A DNA stretch of 64,000 nt, from contig PMYN01000015.1 of assembly GCA_003171215.1 (NCBI GenBank), forward strand, positions 1 to 64,000. Direction: 5' to 3'. Under the pieces are notes generated by a model. It searched no databases and was not told the DNA's origin. It worked only from the letters and a program-made list of their open reading frames with translations. The DNA is from Gemmatimonadota bacterium (GTDB lineage: Bacteria > Gemmatimonadota > Gemmatimonadetes > Gemmatimonadales > Gemmatimonadaceae). This document shows, piece by piece, positions 19,827 to 28,095 of the stretch (position 1 is its first letter; each line of letters opens with the position of its first letter). Both the position numbers and the translations under genes were made by a program.

Positions 19827-20960
19827 TCAGGGTTTTCTTTCGTAGCGCTTGAGTGCCTTCGGGCCGACCTCGGCGCCGTAGATGATTCCCCTTGAGTCTA
19901 CCGCGACTCCCTCTGCGGCGCTGGTCTGTCCGGGGCCTGCGCTCTCGTTTGGATCAGGGATGAAGGCGACGACCGATCCATCCTTGGCGCTGCCGATCCG
20001 AATTCCCCGTTTCCACGCGCCGTGCGCCGGGTTCACCGAGCCGGATTCCGAGTCGGCAACATAGATCCTGTCATCCTTGTCGATGACGATTCCGCTCGGC
20101 CGGCTGAACTGGTACCAGGTGTCGAGCAGCTTCCCGTTCTGGTCGAAGATCTTGATGCGATTGTAGCCGCGGTCGCCGACGAACAGGCGGCCCTTCGAGT
20201 CCATGGCGAGCGCGTGGGGCTGGTTGAAGGAGTATGGATCGTCCTTTTTCGTCGTGTCCACGACGGTTCCCCAAAACGCGAGCAGCTTGCCGGTCTTGTC
20301 GAACTTGAGCACGCGCGCCGTCGAACTTCCCTGCCCCGACGAGTGTCCCTCGGCGACGAAGATGTCGCCGTTGGGAGCGAGGAGGAGATTGTTCGGCTGG
20401 AAGAAGAACTCGGGATCGCGTCCGCCGCCGGGTTTGCCGAGCGTAAGGAGGAGCTTGCCGTCGGGGCTGAACTTGAAGACTTGGTGTCCCTTGGTCGGGT
20501 CTGCCGCGGGCGGCGCCGGCGCCGCTCCTGCGGCACCGCCCCGACCACGCCCGCCGCCGATCGTGCAGGCGCAGTCGACCACCCAGATGTTGTCGTCCTT
20601 GTCGACGACGATGCCGTGCGGCGAGAGGATCATCCCCGCGCCGAACGACTTCACCAGTTTTCCCGTCGCGTCGAACTTGAGAACCGGGTCGAGCGTCGAG
20701 CTGACACAGTTGTTCGCGCCGCACCGCTCGGCGACCCAGACGCTCTGACCATCACGGTCGATCGCGACAGCGCTCGTAGACCCCCACGCGCGCCCCTCCG
20801 GCATCTTCGCCCACCCGTCGACCGTCCGGTACGGATTCGGCAGGTCGTTGGTGGGCTTCATGTCCGGCTGAGCGAGCGCCGGCGACGACGCCGCAAGAAC
20901 CAGGATCACCAGCTTGGAGGCGCGCAAAGGGAATTCCCTGAATGGATGATCAGTTAACAT
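19827..20960 (-). CDS. NHL-repeat propeller protein, PAL-like (copy 3)
   Basis: Encodes 377 residues from the ATG at 20960. An in-frame TTG shortly downstream (giving [20 protein letters not shown]) would put the signal peptide exactly at the N-terminus and is a real alternative. NHL blades include [37 protein letters not shown] and [24 protein letters not shown] short Gly/Arg insert is near residues 133-145. The gene leads the operon of the [2Fe-2S] and molybdopterin subunits by 7 bases, so it probably serves that enzyme or the same substrate. The activity is unknown. Confidence 0.82.
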   Translation of the reverse strand: MLTDHPFREFPLRASKLVILVLAASSPALAQPDMKPTNDLPNPYRTVDGWAKMPEGRAWGSTSAVAIDRDGQSVWVAERCGANNCVSSTLDPVLKFDATGKLVKSFGAGMILSPHGIVVDKDDNIWVVDCACTIGGGRGRGGAAGAAPAPPAADPTKGHQVFKFSPDGKLLLTLGKPGGGRDPEFFFQPNNLLLAPNGDIFVAEGHSSGQGSSTARVLKFDKTGKLLAFWGTVVDTTKKDDPYSFNQPHALAMDSKGRLFVGDRGYNRIKIFDQNGKLLDTWYQFSRPSGIVIDKDDRIYVADSESGSVNPAHGAWKRGIRIGSAKDGSVVAFIPDPNESAGPGQTSAAEGVAVDSRGIIYGAEVGPKALKRYERKP

Positions 20961-20977
20961 GCGGCCCCGGAGGGAGG

Positions 20978-21004
20978 CCGGCGAGGAGTGAACGCACTCG
21001 CCGG
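20978..21004. other. GC-rich hairpin between the membrane-protein gene and the NHL gene
   Basis: CCGGCGAG (20978-20985) and CTCGCCGG (20997-21004) are perfect inverted 8-mers; GAGTG/CACTC inside can form an alternative inner stem. No U-run follows on either strand. It could be a terminator for the minus-strand membrane-protein gene or a leader structure of the NHL operon. Confidence 0.35.
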
Positions 21005-21029
21005 GCGGTCCCGTGTCGTCAAATCGCGG

Positions 21030-21590
21030 TTATCGCGGCCAGAGCCAGCCGAAGGTGCCCGCCATGAGGAACGCGTAGAGCAACCCGTCGATGGTCGACT
21101 TGATCGTGGTCGTCAGGGAGCGCTGATACCAGATGTTCATCTGCCAGATCGCGGCGGAGTACCCGAGGAATGCCGTGACGCCGACGAAGCGAAACACGTG
21201 GAGATAGTCGGTTCCCACCGGCAGTGCGCGTCCCGCGACGTACGCGGCGAAGACGCCGATGCCCAGTGAGTAGGCGAACCACATCCCGAGGCTCCTGCCC
21301 ATGCCCGTCATGCCGGGTGTCATCACCGTCATCACGACTCTCGGACCCTTGTTCACCTTTTCCTTGAACTCCGGGGACCGCATGTCCTGCATGTCGTTCG
21401 GCCGGGGCAACATGTAGTCGCCCGGAGGAATCGCGAAAGGCCGCAGCGCGTCCATTATGGCGTCCTGGCTCGCCAGCTTCGCGTAGTCGCTCTTATGCCA
21501 GGGCGTCATCATGTGAATCACGGAACTCACGATGAACACGATCACCGCCGACAGCACGATCGGTTGCCATAGCGCATGCATGCCTGTCAT
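21030..21590 (-). CDS. Conserved-looking small integral membrane protein, function unknown
   Basis: Encodes 186 residues from the ATG at 21590, chosen because GAGG lies 6 bases upstream and the first membrane segment then begins near residue 5; the open frame runs 20 codons further up. About four hydrophobic segments are visible: [55 protein letters not shown] and [16 protein letters not shown]. Between the first two is a loop with WHKSDY and a Met/Pro-rich stretch. I do not recognise a named family. It stands alone on the minus strand, divergent from an M28 peptidase. Confidence 0.7.
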   Translation of the reverse strand: MTGMHALWQPIVLSAVIVFIVSSVIHMMTPWHKSDYAKLASQDAIMDALRPFAIPPGDYMLPRPNDMQDMRSPEFKEKVNKGPRVVMTVMTPGMTGMGRSLGMWFAYSLGIGVFAAYVAGRALPVGTDYLHVFRFVGVTAFLGYSAAIWQMNIWYQRSLTTTIKSTIDGLLYAFLMAGTFGWLWPR

Positions 21591-21957
21591 GACGACCTCG
21601 CGGAAGAACTGTGAGAACGCGGGATATCTGGCGCGCGAACGGCGGGACAACGTTTGTCTCAGTCGTCTGCGCCGTCAAGGCTGAACTTCCCGCCCGGCGA
21701 TTCCGTTTCATCGGCGAGCGGTTGCAATGCGAGCCGGAGCGCGGCAGTAGGTGGCTTGCTCCTTCATAGGACACCCCGAACGGTATGGGACCAACGGCGG
21801 GTAATTGGTCGTTGGTAATTGGTTCTTGGTCCTTGGCCGTGGCCGTGGCCGTGGCCAAATACCAACGACCAACGACCAACGACCAACGACCGTTTACTCG
21901 TCGTGGGCGAAAACGACCGCTACCTTAATAAGCCCCCCCTACAAGCTGGAGTCTTGC
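21591..21957. other. Divergent intergenic region, 367 bases
   Basis: The longest gap in the window, between a minus-strand membrane-protein gene and a plus-strand M28 peptidase. The half next to the peptidase is taken up by the inverted heptamer repeat at 21801-21900. I see no convincing gene, RNA or clear promoter hexamers in the remainder (21591-21800). Confidence 0.6.
21801..21900. repeat. Inverted heptamer repeat, GGTCGTT/AACGACC body (family A, copy 1)
   Basis: Left arm 21801-21836 has units GGTCGTT, GGTAATT, GGTTCTT, GGTCCTT. Right arm 21857-21900 has four CCAACGA units and ends CCGTTTACTCG, the reverse of the family edge CGAGTAAACGG. The centre is a 6-base repeat (GGCCGT three times). 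It lies in a divergent gap, 57 bases before the M28 start, so it cannot be only a terminator. Confidence 0.8.
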
Positions 21958-23766
21958 ATGCGCAACATCCGCGTCTCCCTGCTCTCTCTCGCTCTCCTCG
22001 CGCCGGTCTGCGCGCGTGCGCAGGCCGACAAACTCAACAAGTACGGCAACCCGGCCAGGATCACCCCCGCCCCGACCACCGCGGCGATCACCGCGCACGA
22101 CCTTCAGATTCGTCTCTACCAGTTTTCCGACGACTCCATGCAGGGCCGCCAGGTCGGCCGCGTCGGGAATATGAAGGGCACCGCCTACATCGCGTCCGAA
22201 GTGAAGCGGCTCGGACTACAGCCAGCGGGTGACAACGGCACCTACTTCCAGGTGCTGCCTTACCACCTGCACTCGTTCACGAATCATTCGCGCCTCACGG
22301 TGAACGGCAATCCGCTCACGTGGCAGCAAGACTGGGTCGCCGCGGCCGGCGCGCGCGCACCGCGCCCGATCAGCACGGCGGACGTGATCTTCGGCGGCAC
22401 GACCGGCGACACGACGACGCAGATTTCTGCGGCCCAGGCGAACGGAAAGTTCGTCGTACTCCTCCCCGCGCCGCCTCAGGCAGCCCCGGCGGGCGGACGC
22501 GGTGGTGGCGGACGCGGTGGCTTCGGCGGCCCGAGCAGGTTCGCCGGCGCCGCGGCGGTCGCGACCGTCGACCTCGACGCGCTCACGCCGGCGCAGCGCG
22601 CCGCGATCAACGTCCCGACGGTCGCAACGCAGAGCGTCGCGGGCGGACGCGGCGGCGGCCGCGCGGGCGGCCGCGGTGGCGCGGCGCCCGCTCCGGTCGA
22701 TTCGCTCACGATCCTGCACCAGCAGATCGACGCGCTCGCGCCGGCGGCGACCATTCGCCTCACGCGCGCGGCGGCTGCCCAGCTGTTCGGCCGTTCGTCC
22801 ATCGACGGCCTCACGCCCGGTATCACGGGCGGCTCGGTCAACGCCTCGCTCGACTTCATCGAGATCCCGTCGGAATGGGCGCGCAACGTCGTCGCCGTAA
22901 TTCCCGGCAGCGATCCCGTGCTCAAGCACGAGTACGTCGCGATCGGCGCGCACAACGATCACATCGGCATGAGCACGCCGGTCGATCACGATTCGCTCAA
23001 GGCGTTCAACGACGCGCGCAACAAGAGGCTGATCGCGAACAACATGCTCCAACTCACACCGGAACAGCTCGCGACGATCCACGTGAACATGGACAGCATT
23101 CGAAAGCTCTTCCCGAAGGCGCGCCTCGACTCCATCAGCAACGGCGCCGACGATGACGGCTCGGGTTCGATGGGCGTGCTCGAGATCGCCGAGGCGATCC
23201 AGGCGATGAAGGTGAAGCCGAAACGCTCGATCCTGTTCGTGTGGCACACGGGTGAAGAGGCCGGCCTCGTCGGCTCCAACTTCTACACGCACAATCCGAC
23301 GCTGCCGATCGACTCGATCGTCACGCAGATCAACATCGACATGATCGGCCGCGGCCGCGCGGAAGACCTGCCGGGCGGCGGGCCCGACTACCTCGGCGTC
23401 GTCGGATCGTACTTCGACTCGAAGGACCTCGGCGAGACCGTCGCGAGTGTCAACAAGAAGCGCGCGAAGCCGCTCGACCTCGACTACCGCTACGACACGA
23501 CGCTGACGTGGTCCGGCTACAACAACATCTACGGCCGCAGCGACCACTACAACTACGCGCTGCAGGGCGTGCCGATCGCGTTCTTCTTCACCGGCCTGCA
23601 CGGCGACTACCACCAGCGCACCGACGAGGCGGAATACATCGACTATCCGCACTACGCGAAGATCACGAACTACCTCCGCGACGTCACCGTGCAGGTCGCC
23701 GACGGACCGCGTCCGCGGATGAACGGCACGCATCCGGCGAAGCCGCCGAAGCCGGTCGTCCCATGA
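21958..23766 (+). CDS. M28 family zinc aminopeptidase, exported (copy 1)
   Basis: Encodes 602 residues with a Sec signal (MRNIRVSLLSLALLAPVCARA) and TGGAG before the ATG. The two-zinc ligand set of M28 is complete: H332 (AHNDH), D398 (GADDDGSG), E433/E434 (TGEEAGLVGS), D461 (NIDMIGR) and H552 (HGDYHQ). Between the N-terminal segment and the catalytic core, where M28 relatives carry a protease-associated-like domain, are two Gly/Arg-rich inserts at about 178-193 and 230-245. It probably releases N-terminal residues from peptides in the periplasm or outside. Its stop overlaps the DUF4412 gene start. Confidence 0.9.
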   Translation: MRNIRVSLLSLALLAPVCARAQADKLNKYGNPARITPAPTTAAITAHDLQIRLYQFSDDSMQGRQVGRVGNMKGTAYIASEVKRLGLQPAGDNGTYFQVLPYHLHSFTNHSRLTVNGNPLTWQQDWVAAAGARAPRPISTADVIFGGTTGDTTTQISAAQANGKFVVLLPAPPQAAPAGGRGGGGRGGFGGPSRFAGAAAVATVDLDALTPAQRAAINVPTVATQSVAGGRGGGRAGGRGGAAPAPVDSLTILHQQIDALAPAATIRLTRAAAAQLFGRSSIDGLTPGITGGSVNASLDFIEIPSEWARNVVAVIPGSDPVLKHEYVAIGAHNDHIGMSTPVDHDSLKAFNDARNKRLIANNMLQLTPEQLATIHVNMDSIRKLFPKARLDSISNGADDDGSGSMGVLEIAEAIQAMKVKPKRSILFVWHTGEEAGLVGSNFYTHNPTLPIDSIVTQINIDMIGRGRAEDLPGGGPDYLGVVGSYFDSKDLGETVASVNKKRAKPLDLDYRYDTTLTWSGYNNIYGRSDHYNYALQGVPIAFFFTGLHGDYHQRTDEAEYIDYPHYAKITNYLRDVTVQVADGPRPRMNGTHPAKPPKPVVP

Positions 23767-24416
23767 CTTGGGGAATAGCCATGGCCCGCAGGCCGGCAGT
23801 GCTGGCCCTGATGTGCATTTCGTCGCCGCTTGCCGCGCAGTCGTTCGAGGGCACGGTGACGATGAACATGGTGAGCGACGACGGCAGCGCGCACGCCATC
23901 AGCTTCATGATCAAGGGCGGCAAGATGCGGTTCGACGTGGGCGGAGGGCAAATGAGCGTGGTCCTGGACCCGGTCGCGCAGCGCATGATGGTGATCATGA
24001 ACGCGCAGAAGATGTACATGGAGCGCGATTTCGGGAGCGCCGTCGCGGCGGTGCAACAGCAGGTCGGCGAGAAGCACCCGTCCATCGTGCGAACCGGCAA
24101 GAGGGAGACCATCGCCGGCTACAAGTGCGAGCACGTCACCGTCACCGATGACGACGGCGCATCGGTGGACAGTTGCATTTCGTCGGAGCTCGGCGGATTT
24201 CGCATGCCGGCAGCCAGCAACCCGATGTCGCCGCAGAAGGAAGCCGGCTGGCTGGCGCAGCTCGGATCGACGAGTTTCCCGCTGAAGGTGACGAAAGGCG
24301 GGAAGACGATCATGGAGGTGACGGCGATCGAGAAGAGATCACTTGATGCCGCGCTGTTCACGGCACCGGAGGGATTCCAGAGTTTTGCGATGCCGAAACG
24401 GCCGCGGCAGAACTGA
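23763..24416 (+). CDS. DUF4412-like exported protein
   Basis: Encodes 217 residues if started at the ATG at 23763 (ATGA overlap with the peptidase stop), or 211 from the ATG at 23781, which has GGGGA upstream. Both give a Sec signal ending near SSPLAAQ. The body matches the DUF4412 pattern: FEGTVTMNM, IKGGKMRFDVGG, VLDPVAQRMMVIM, then a late segment KVTKGGKTIMEVTAIEKRSLDAALFTAPEGF. Members are secreted, of unknown function, possibly lipid- or ligand-binding beta folds. Two Cys (about 130-150) could form a disulphide. It is coupled to an M28 peptidase. Confidence 0.75.
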   Translation: MTWGIAMARRPAVLALMCISSPLAAQSFEGTVTMNMVSDDGSAHAISFMIKGGKMRFDVGGGQMSVVLDPVAQRMMVIMNAQKMYMERDFGSAVAAVQQQVGEKHPSIVRTGKRETIAGYKCEHVTVTDDDGASVDSCISSELGGFRMPAASNPMSPQKEAGWLAQLGSTSFPLKVTKGGKTIMEVTAIEKRSLDAALFTAPEGFQSFAMPKRPRQN

Positions 24417-24452
24417 CGGCCAAGAGCGAGTAAGCAGAACTAACGGCCAACA

Positions 24453-24538
24453 GCGAGTAATCGGTCGTCGGTCATTGGTTCTTGGTTCTTGGCGCGGGCC
24501 AAAGACCAACGACCAATGGCCAACGACCGATTACTCGC
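24453..24538. repeat. Inverted heptamer repeat, GGTCATT body (family A, copy 2)
   Basis: Arms 24453-24492 and 24499-24538 pair over about 34 of 40 bases with a 6-base loop, the tightest hairpin of the family. The outer 16 bases (GCGAGTAATCGGTCGT) are perfect. A second GCGAGTAA lies just left at about 24425. The right arm ends one base before the TAA of the second sortilin-like gene, in a convergent gap. Confidence 0.85.
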
Positions 24539-27500
24539 TTAATGCTGTTGCTTGGCGCCCGCTGAACAAACCGGCGACGTGAGCATCGGCCCCGCCCCCT
24601 TTATCGCCTGCAGCCCGTTCTTCGCCAGCACGCCGTTGAACGCCGCGAGATCGACGGCGTTGATGTTCTTCCAGTTCGTCACGGCGGTCCTGAGGTCGGC
24701 ACACACCCACGACCACGCCTTCAGCATCGGCTCCGTGGGAGCCTGGTCGCCGAAATCGAGGCCGTCGAGCTGCCGGTTCATCACGCCGTTGACCGTGGCG
24801 AAGTTCGGGACCGGAGGCGGTCCGCTCGGCGCGCCACCACGGCCTCCGCCGCCTCCACGCCCGCCACCACCGGTGCCGCCCGCGCTCGCGAGCTTCGCCG
24901 TGAACGCGGTGATCGCGCCGGCCACCTCCGACGGTGGATTGGTAGTGGTCAGCGCGCCGACGGCTGACCGCATCACGGTGACCTGCGTGTATCCGTCCCA
25001 CGCTTCATTCGAGCCGGCAAACAATTTCATCAGCAGGTCGTGCTGCGCCGTCAGATCTGCGGCCGTCGCCGGCGAGCGCGGATCGTTCTTGACCGTCACC
25101 GTCTGCGTGTAGCTTTTGCCGTCGACGGTGAGCTTGAGCGTGTACACGCCCGGAAGCGCCAGCGGCCCCTCCGGTGTCCACGGCGTTGCGTTCGGCACCG
25201 CGCCCATCACGCTCGAGTAGCTGTGCGTGAAAGTCGGCGGATGATCGTACCTCAAGTCCCAGTTCATCCGGTTCATGCCCGCGGCGGTCGGCATCGGCCT
25301 CACGACTTCCTTCCAGAACTCGGGGATCGCCTGGAGTGAATCCGAGATCGGCGCGACCGGTGCGCTCGACATGTGCCGCACGGCCTTCCCGCTGGCGTCG
25401 GAAACCTCGAGCGTGATTTCTCCCGAGGGCCTCGAGCCGAGCCAGTAGTAGAGCACCGCGCCGAGCGGCGGGTTCTCCGCGTGCGGAACTTCCGGCGGGA
25501 ACGGCGTGTCGCCGTTGATGTTGCGCCTGACGCGAATCGCGTCGCCCGGCTTGAAGAAGTGCACCTTCTCCGAGGCGACCGCAGGCGTCATCTGCCGAAG
25601 CGGCGAGATGTCGTCGAGAATCCAGAAGCTGCGACCGTACGTACCCACCACGAGATCGTTGTCCTTGATCGCGATGTCGCGGTACGACGTGTTCGGCAGG
25701 TTGAGCATGAGCGACTGCCACTCGTCGCCATCGTTGAACGAGACGTACATCGAGCTCTCGGTGCCGGCGAAGAGCAGCCCGGCCTTCTTCGTGTCCGCCC
25801 GGATCACGCGCGCGAAACTGCCGCCCGGCTGGTCGGTCGCGAAGCCGTTCACGATCTTCGTCCACGTCTTGCCGTAGTCCTTCGTGCGAAAGACATACGG
25901 CGCGTAGTCACCGACCCCGTGATAGTCGATCGCGACGTACGCCTCACCCGCGTCGTGATGCGACGCGTCGATCGTCGAGATGTCGGCTCGCGTCGGATTC
26001 GGCAGGTCCGGGATCGTGACATCGGTCCAGGTCGCGCCGTGATCCTTCGTCACCTTGATGAGGCCGTTGTTGGTGCCGGCCCAGATCACGCCCGGTGCGA
26101 CACTCGACGTCGAGAACGACTCGATCGACCCCGGTGCGGGCGCAGCCGGAGTTCCCGCACCGGCTCCCCGTCCCGCAGGCGCGGCACTTCTCGGCGGCGG
26201 TGTCACGCCTTTGGGATAACCGAGGTCTGGACTGATCTTCTTCCAGTGCGCGCCGCCGTCGGTGGTCGACATGAGATACTGGAATCCGAGCAGCAGCTCG
26301 CGCGGATTCGTCGCCGACCAGGCCATCGGCTGGTTGCCGACTTTCCTCAAGGCGAGACTCGTGTCCATGTTCGGGCTGATGTTGATCCACTGCCCGCTCG
26401 GATACGTGATCTTCACCACTCCCGCGGCCGGCCCGCCCGAATAGATGATCTTCGGGTTGAGCGGATCGGCGACGATGTAACCGAACTCGTATCCCGGCGT
26501 CGGAAGCCAATCGAGCCAGTTGACCGTGCCGAGATCGCCGCGGCTCCGCGTTGCGATGGCTCCCGCGTCCTGCTGCGTCGCGTACACCCAGTACGGGAAC
26601 GAGTTGTCGGTCGAGATGTGATAGACCTGCTCGGTGGCCTGGTTGTACCACGAACTCCACGTGGTTCCGCCGTCGAGTGAGATCGTGGCGCCCTGGTCGA
26701 CGCCAAGCAGCATCCGCTGGCCGTTGGTCGGGTCGATCCACATCTGCTGCGGATCGTCCCCGCCGGGCGCACCCTTGAATCCGGTGAACGTGTTTCCGCC
26801 GTCGAGCGAGCGGAAACTCGACGTGTTGATCGTGTAAACGATGTCGGGGTTAGACGGATCGATGTACACGCCGCAGTTGTAGCCGCCCTGCCCGTTGGCG
26901 ATGCGGCGGTCGTTCGCCGCCATCTGCCGCCACGTGTCGCCGCCATTGTCGGAGCGATAGAGGCCGAAGCTTCCAATCATGTACATGCGCTGGCTGTTCG
27001 TGTTGATCGCCACCGCGATAGACGTGCGGCCGGTCAACGCTGGAAGGCCGTTGCCGGTGATCTCCTTCCACGTGATCCCTTCGTCGAGCGACTTGAACAG
27101 CTTCGTGCGCGACGGCGCCGCCGCGGCGCCTCCCGCTCCGCCGCCACCACCACCGCGGCCGGCGAGCGGGTCGCTGTAGTGCTGTACCGTCGTCGCGAGC
27201 ATCACCTTCGGATTGTCGAATGCCCAAGCGATCTCCTGCGCGCCGGCCTGGTTGTCGACGTACAGCGTCTTCGTCCAATTCTTGCCGCCGTCCGTGCTGC
27301 GGAAAACGCCGCGCATGTCCATGAGCTTGTGGACATTGCCCTGGGCCGCGATCAGCACCAGGTTCGGATCCTTCGGATCGACGAGAATCGACGGGATCTG
27401 CTTCGTTTCGTCGAGCCCCAGGTGCTGCCACGTCTTGCCGGCGTCGACGGACTTGTACATCCCGTTCCCTTCATTGATGCCGCCGCCGGTGATGAGATCA

Positions 27501-27841
27501 CCCATGCCGACGTAAATGACGTTGGGATCGGACGGCGCGACCTGCACCGATCCGACCGACGACGCTTCCTTCACCGAATCGAAGATCGGATACCACGTCG
27601 TGCCGGCGCTCGTGGTCTTCCACACGCCGCCAAGCGGAAGCCCGATATAGAACGTGCCGGGCTTGCCGATCACTCCGCTGACGGCCGAGACGCGTCCGCC
27701 GCGGAACGGGCCGATCATGCGCCACTGCAGGCCCGAGATGAGGTTCGGCTCAATCGGCGCGGCCGCGCCGAGGGCGAGCAGGCCGGCGAGCAGGGCGGAG
27801 CCGGTCAGCCAGCGCGCGGGACGAATTGAAGTGCGTATCAT
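24539..27841 (-). CDS. VPS10/sortilin-like BNR-repeat exported protein (copy 2)
   Basis: Encodes 1100 residues. The ATG at 27841 has GAGG 6 bases upstream and opens a signal peptide (ARWLTGSALLAGLLALGAAA). Many Asp-boxes follow: KSVDAGKTW, RSTDGGKNW, RSDNGGDTW, TTDGGAHW and VTKDHGATW. After the propeller comes a beta region (VGTYGRSFWILDDISPLRQM, shared with the copy at 50950), then a C-terminal helical domain. Gly/Arg inserts are near residues 224-238 and 987-1005. It is closer to the third copy than to the first by shared blocks (GAPGGDD, TYGRSFWILDD versus THGRGFWILDD). Probably secreted or periplasmic; ligand unknown. Confidence 0.85.
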   Translation of the reverse strand: MIRTSIRPARWLTGSALLAGLLALGAAAPIEPNLISGLQWRMIGPFRGGRVSAVSGVIGKPGTFYIGLPLGGVWKTTSAGTTWYPIFDSVKEASSVGSVQVAPSDPNVIYVGMGDLITGGGINEGNGMYKSVDAGKTWQHLGLDETKQIPSILVDPKDPNLVLIAAQGNVHKLMDMRGVFRSTDGGKNWTKTLYVDNQAGAQEIAWAFDNPKVMLATTVQHYSDPLAGRGGGGGGAGGAAAAPSRTKLFKSLDEGITWKEITGNGLPALTGRTSIAVAINTNSQRMYMIGSFGLYRSDNGGDTWRQMAANDRRIANGQGGYNCGVYIDPSNPDIVYTINTSSFRSLDGGNTFTGFKGAPGGDDPQQMWIDPTNGQRMLLGVDQGATISLDGGTTWSSWYNQATEQVYHISTDNSFPYWVYATQQDAGAIATRSRGDLGTVNWLDWLPTPGYEFGYIVADPLNPKIIYSGGPAAGVVKITYPSGQWINISPNMDTSLALRKVGNQPMAWSATNPRELLLGFQYLMSTTDGGAHWKKISPDLGYPKGVTPPPRSAAPAGRGAGAGTPAAPAPGSIESFSTSSVAPGVIWAGTNNGLIKVTKDHGATWTDVTIPDLPNPTRADISTIDASHHDAGEAYVAIDYHGVGDYAPYVFRTKDYGKTWTKIVNGFATDQPGGSFARVIRADTKKAGLLFAGTESSMYVSFNDGDEWQSLMLNLPNTSYRDIAIKDNDLVVGTYGRSFWILDDISPLRQMTPAVASEKVHFFKPGDAIRVRRNINGDTPFPPEVPHAENPPLGAVLYYWLGSRPSGEITLEVSDASGKAVRHMSSAPVAPISDSLQAIPEFWKEVVRPMPTAAGMNRMNWDLRYDHPPTFTHSYSSVMGAVPNATPWTPEGPLALPGVYTLKLTVDGKSYTQTVTVKNDPRSPATAADLTAQHDLLMKLFAGSNEAWDGYTQVTVMRSAVGALTTTNPPSEVAGAITAFTAKLASAGGTGGGGRGGGGGRGGAPSGPPPVPNFATVNGVMNRQLDGLDFGDQAPTEPMLKAWSWVCADLRTAVTNWKNINAVDLAAFNGVLAKNGLQAIKGAGPMLTSPVCSAGAKQQH

Positions 27842-27897
27842 CGAAGACCTCACGTAAGCGTTGGATCGCATCAAGTGAATTGATGGCTGGGCAACGT

Positions 27898-28010
27898 GAA
27901 AAGCGAGTAGAAAGTCATTGGTCATTGGCGATCGCGACAAGCCGCGTGTCGGCGCTCGTGATCCGGCCGAGAACCAACGACCAACGACCAATGACCTTCT
28001 ACTCGCTTTT
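27898..28010. repeat. Inverted heptamer repeat with long loop (family A, copy 3)
   Basis: AAAAGCGAGTAGAA at the left (27898 onward) and its reverse near 28010 bracket GTCATTG-type units; arms match over about 28 of 30 bases. The loop is 43 bases with unrelated sequence, unlike the short loops of other copies. It sits in a divergent gap between a sortilin-like gene and an amidase. Confidence 0.8.
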
Positions 28011-28095
28011 GCCGTTCCGCACTTGATGCCGACATGCATCTGGTGGTCAATTAGTCCCCTTCTCCCGACTGTCCGCCCGCCTCAGAGGAAAATCC

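Noticed and set aside
24453-24538. Possible insertion-sequence ends or miniature transposon
   Set aside because: There is an inverted repeat, but no target-site duplication could be recognised, the arms are internally repetitive, and no transposase gene is in the window. A mobile origin stays open but unsupported.
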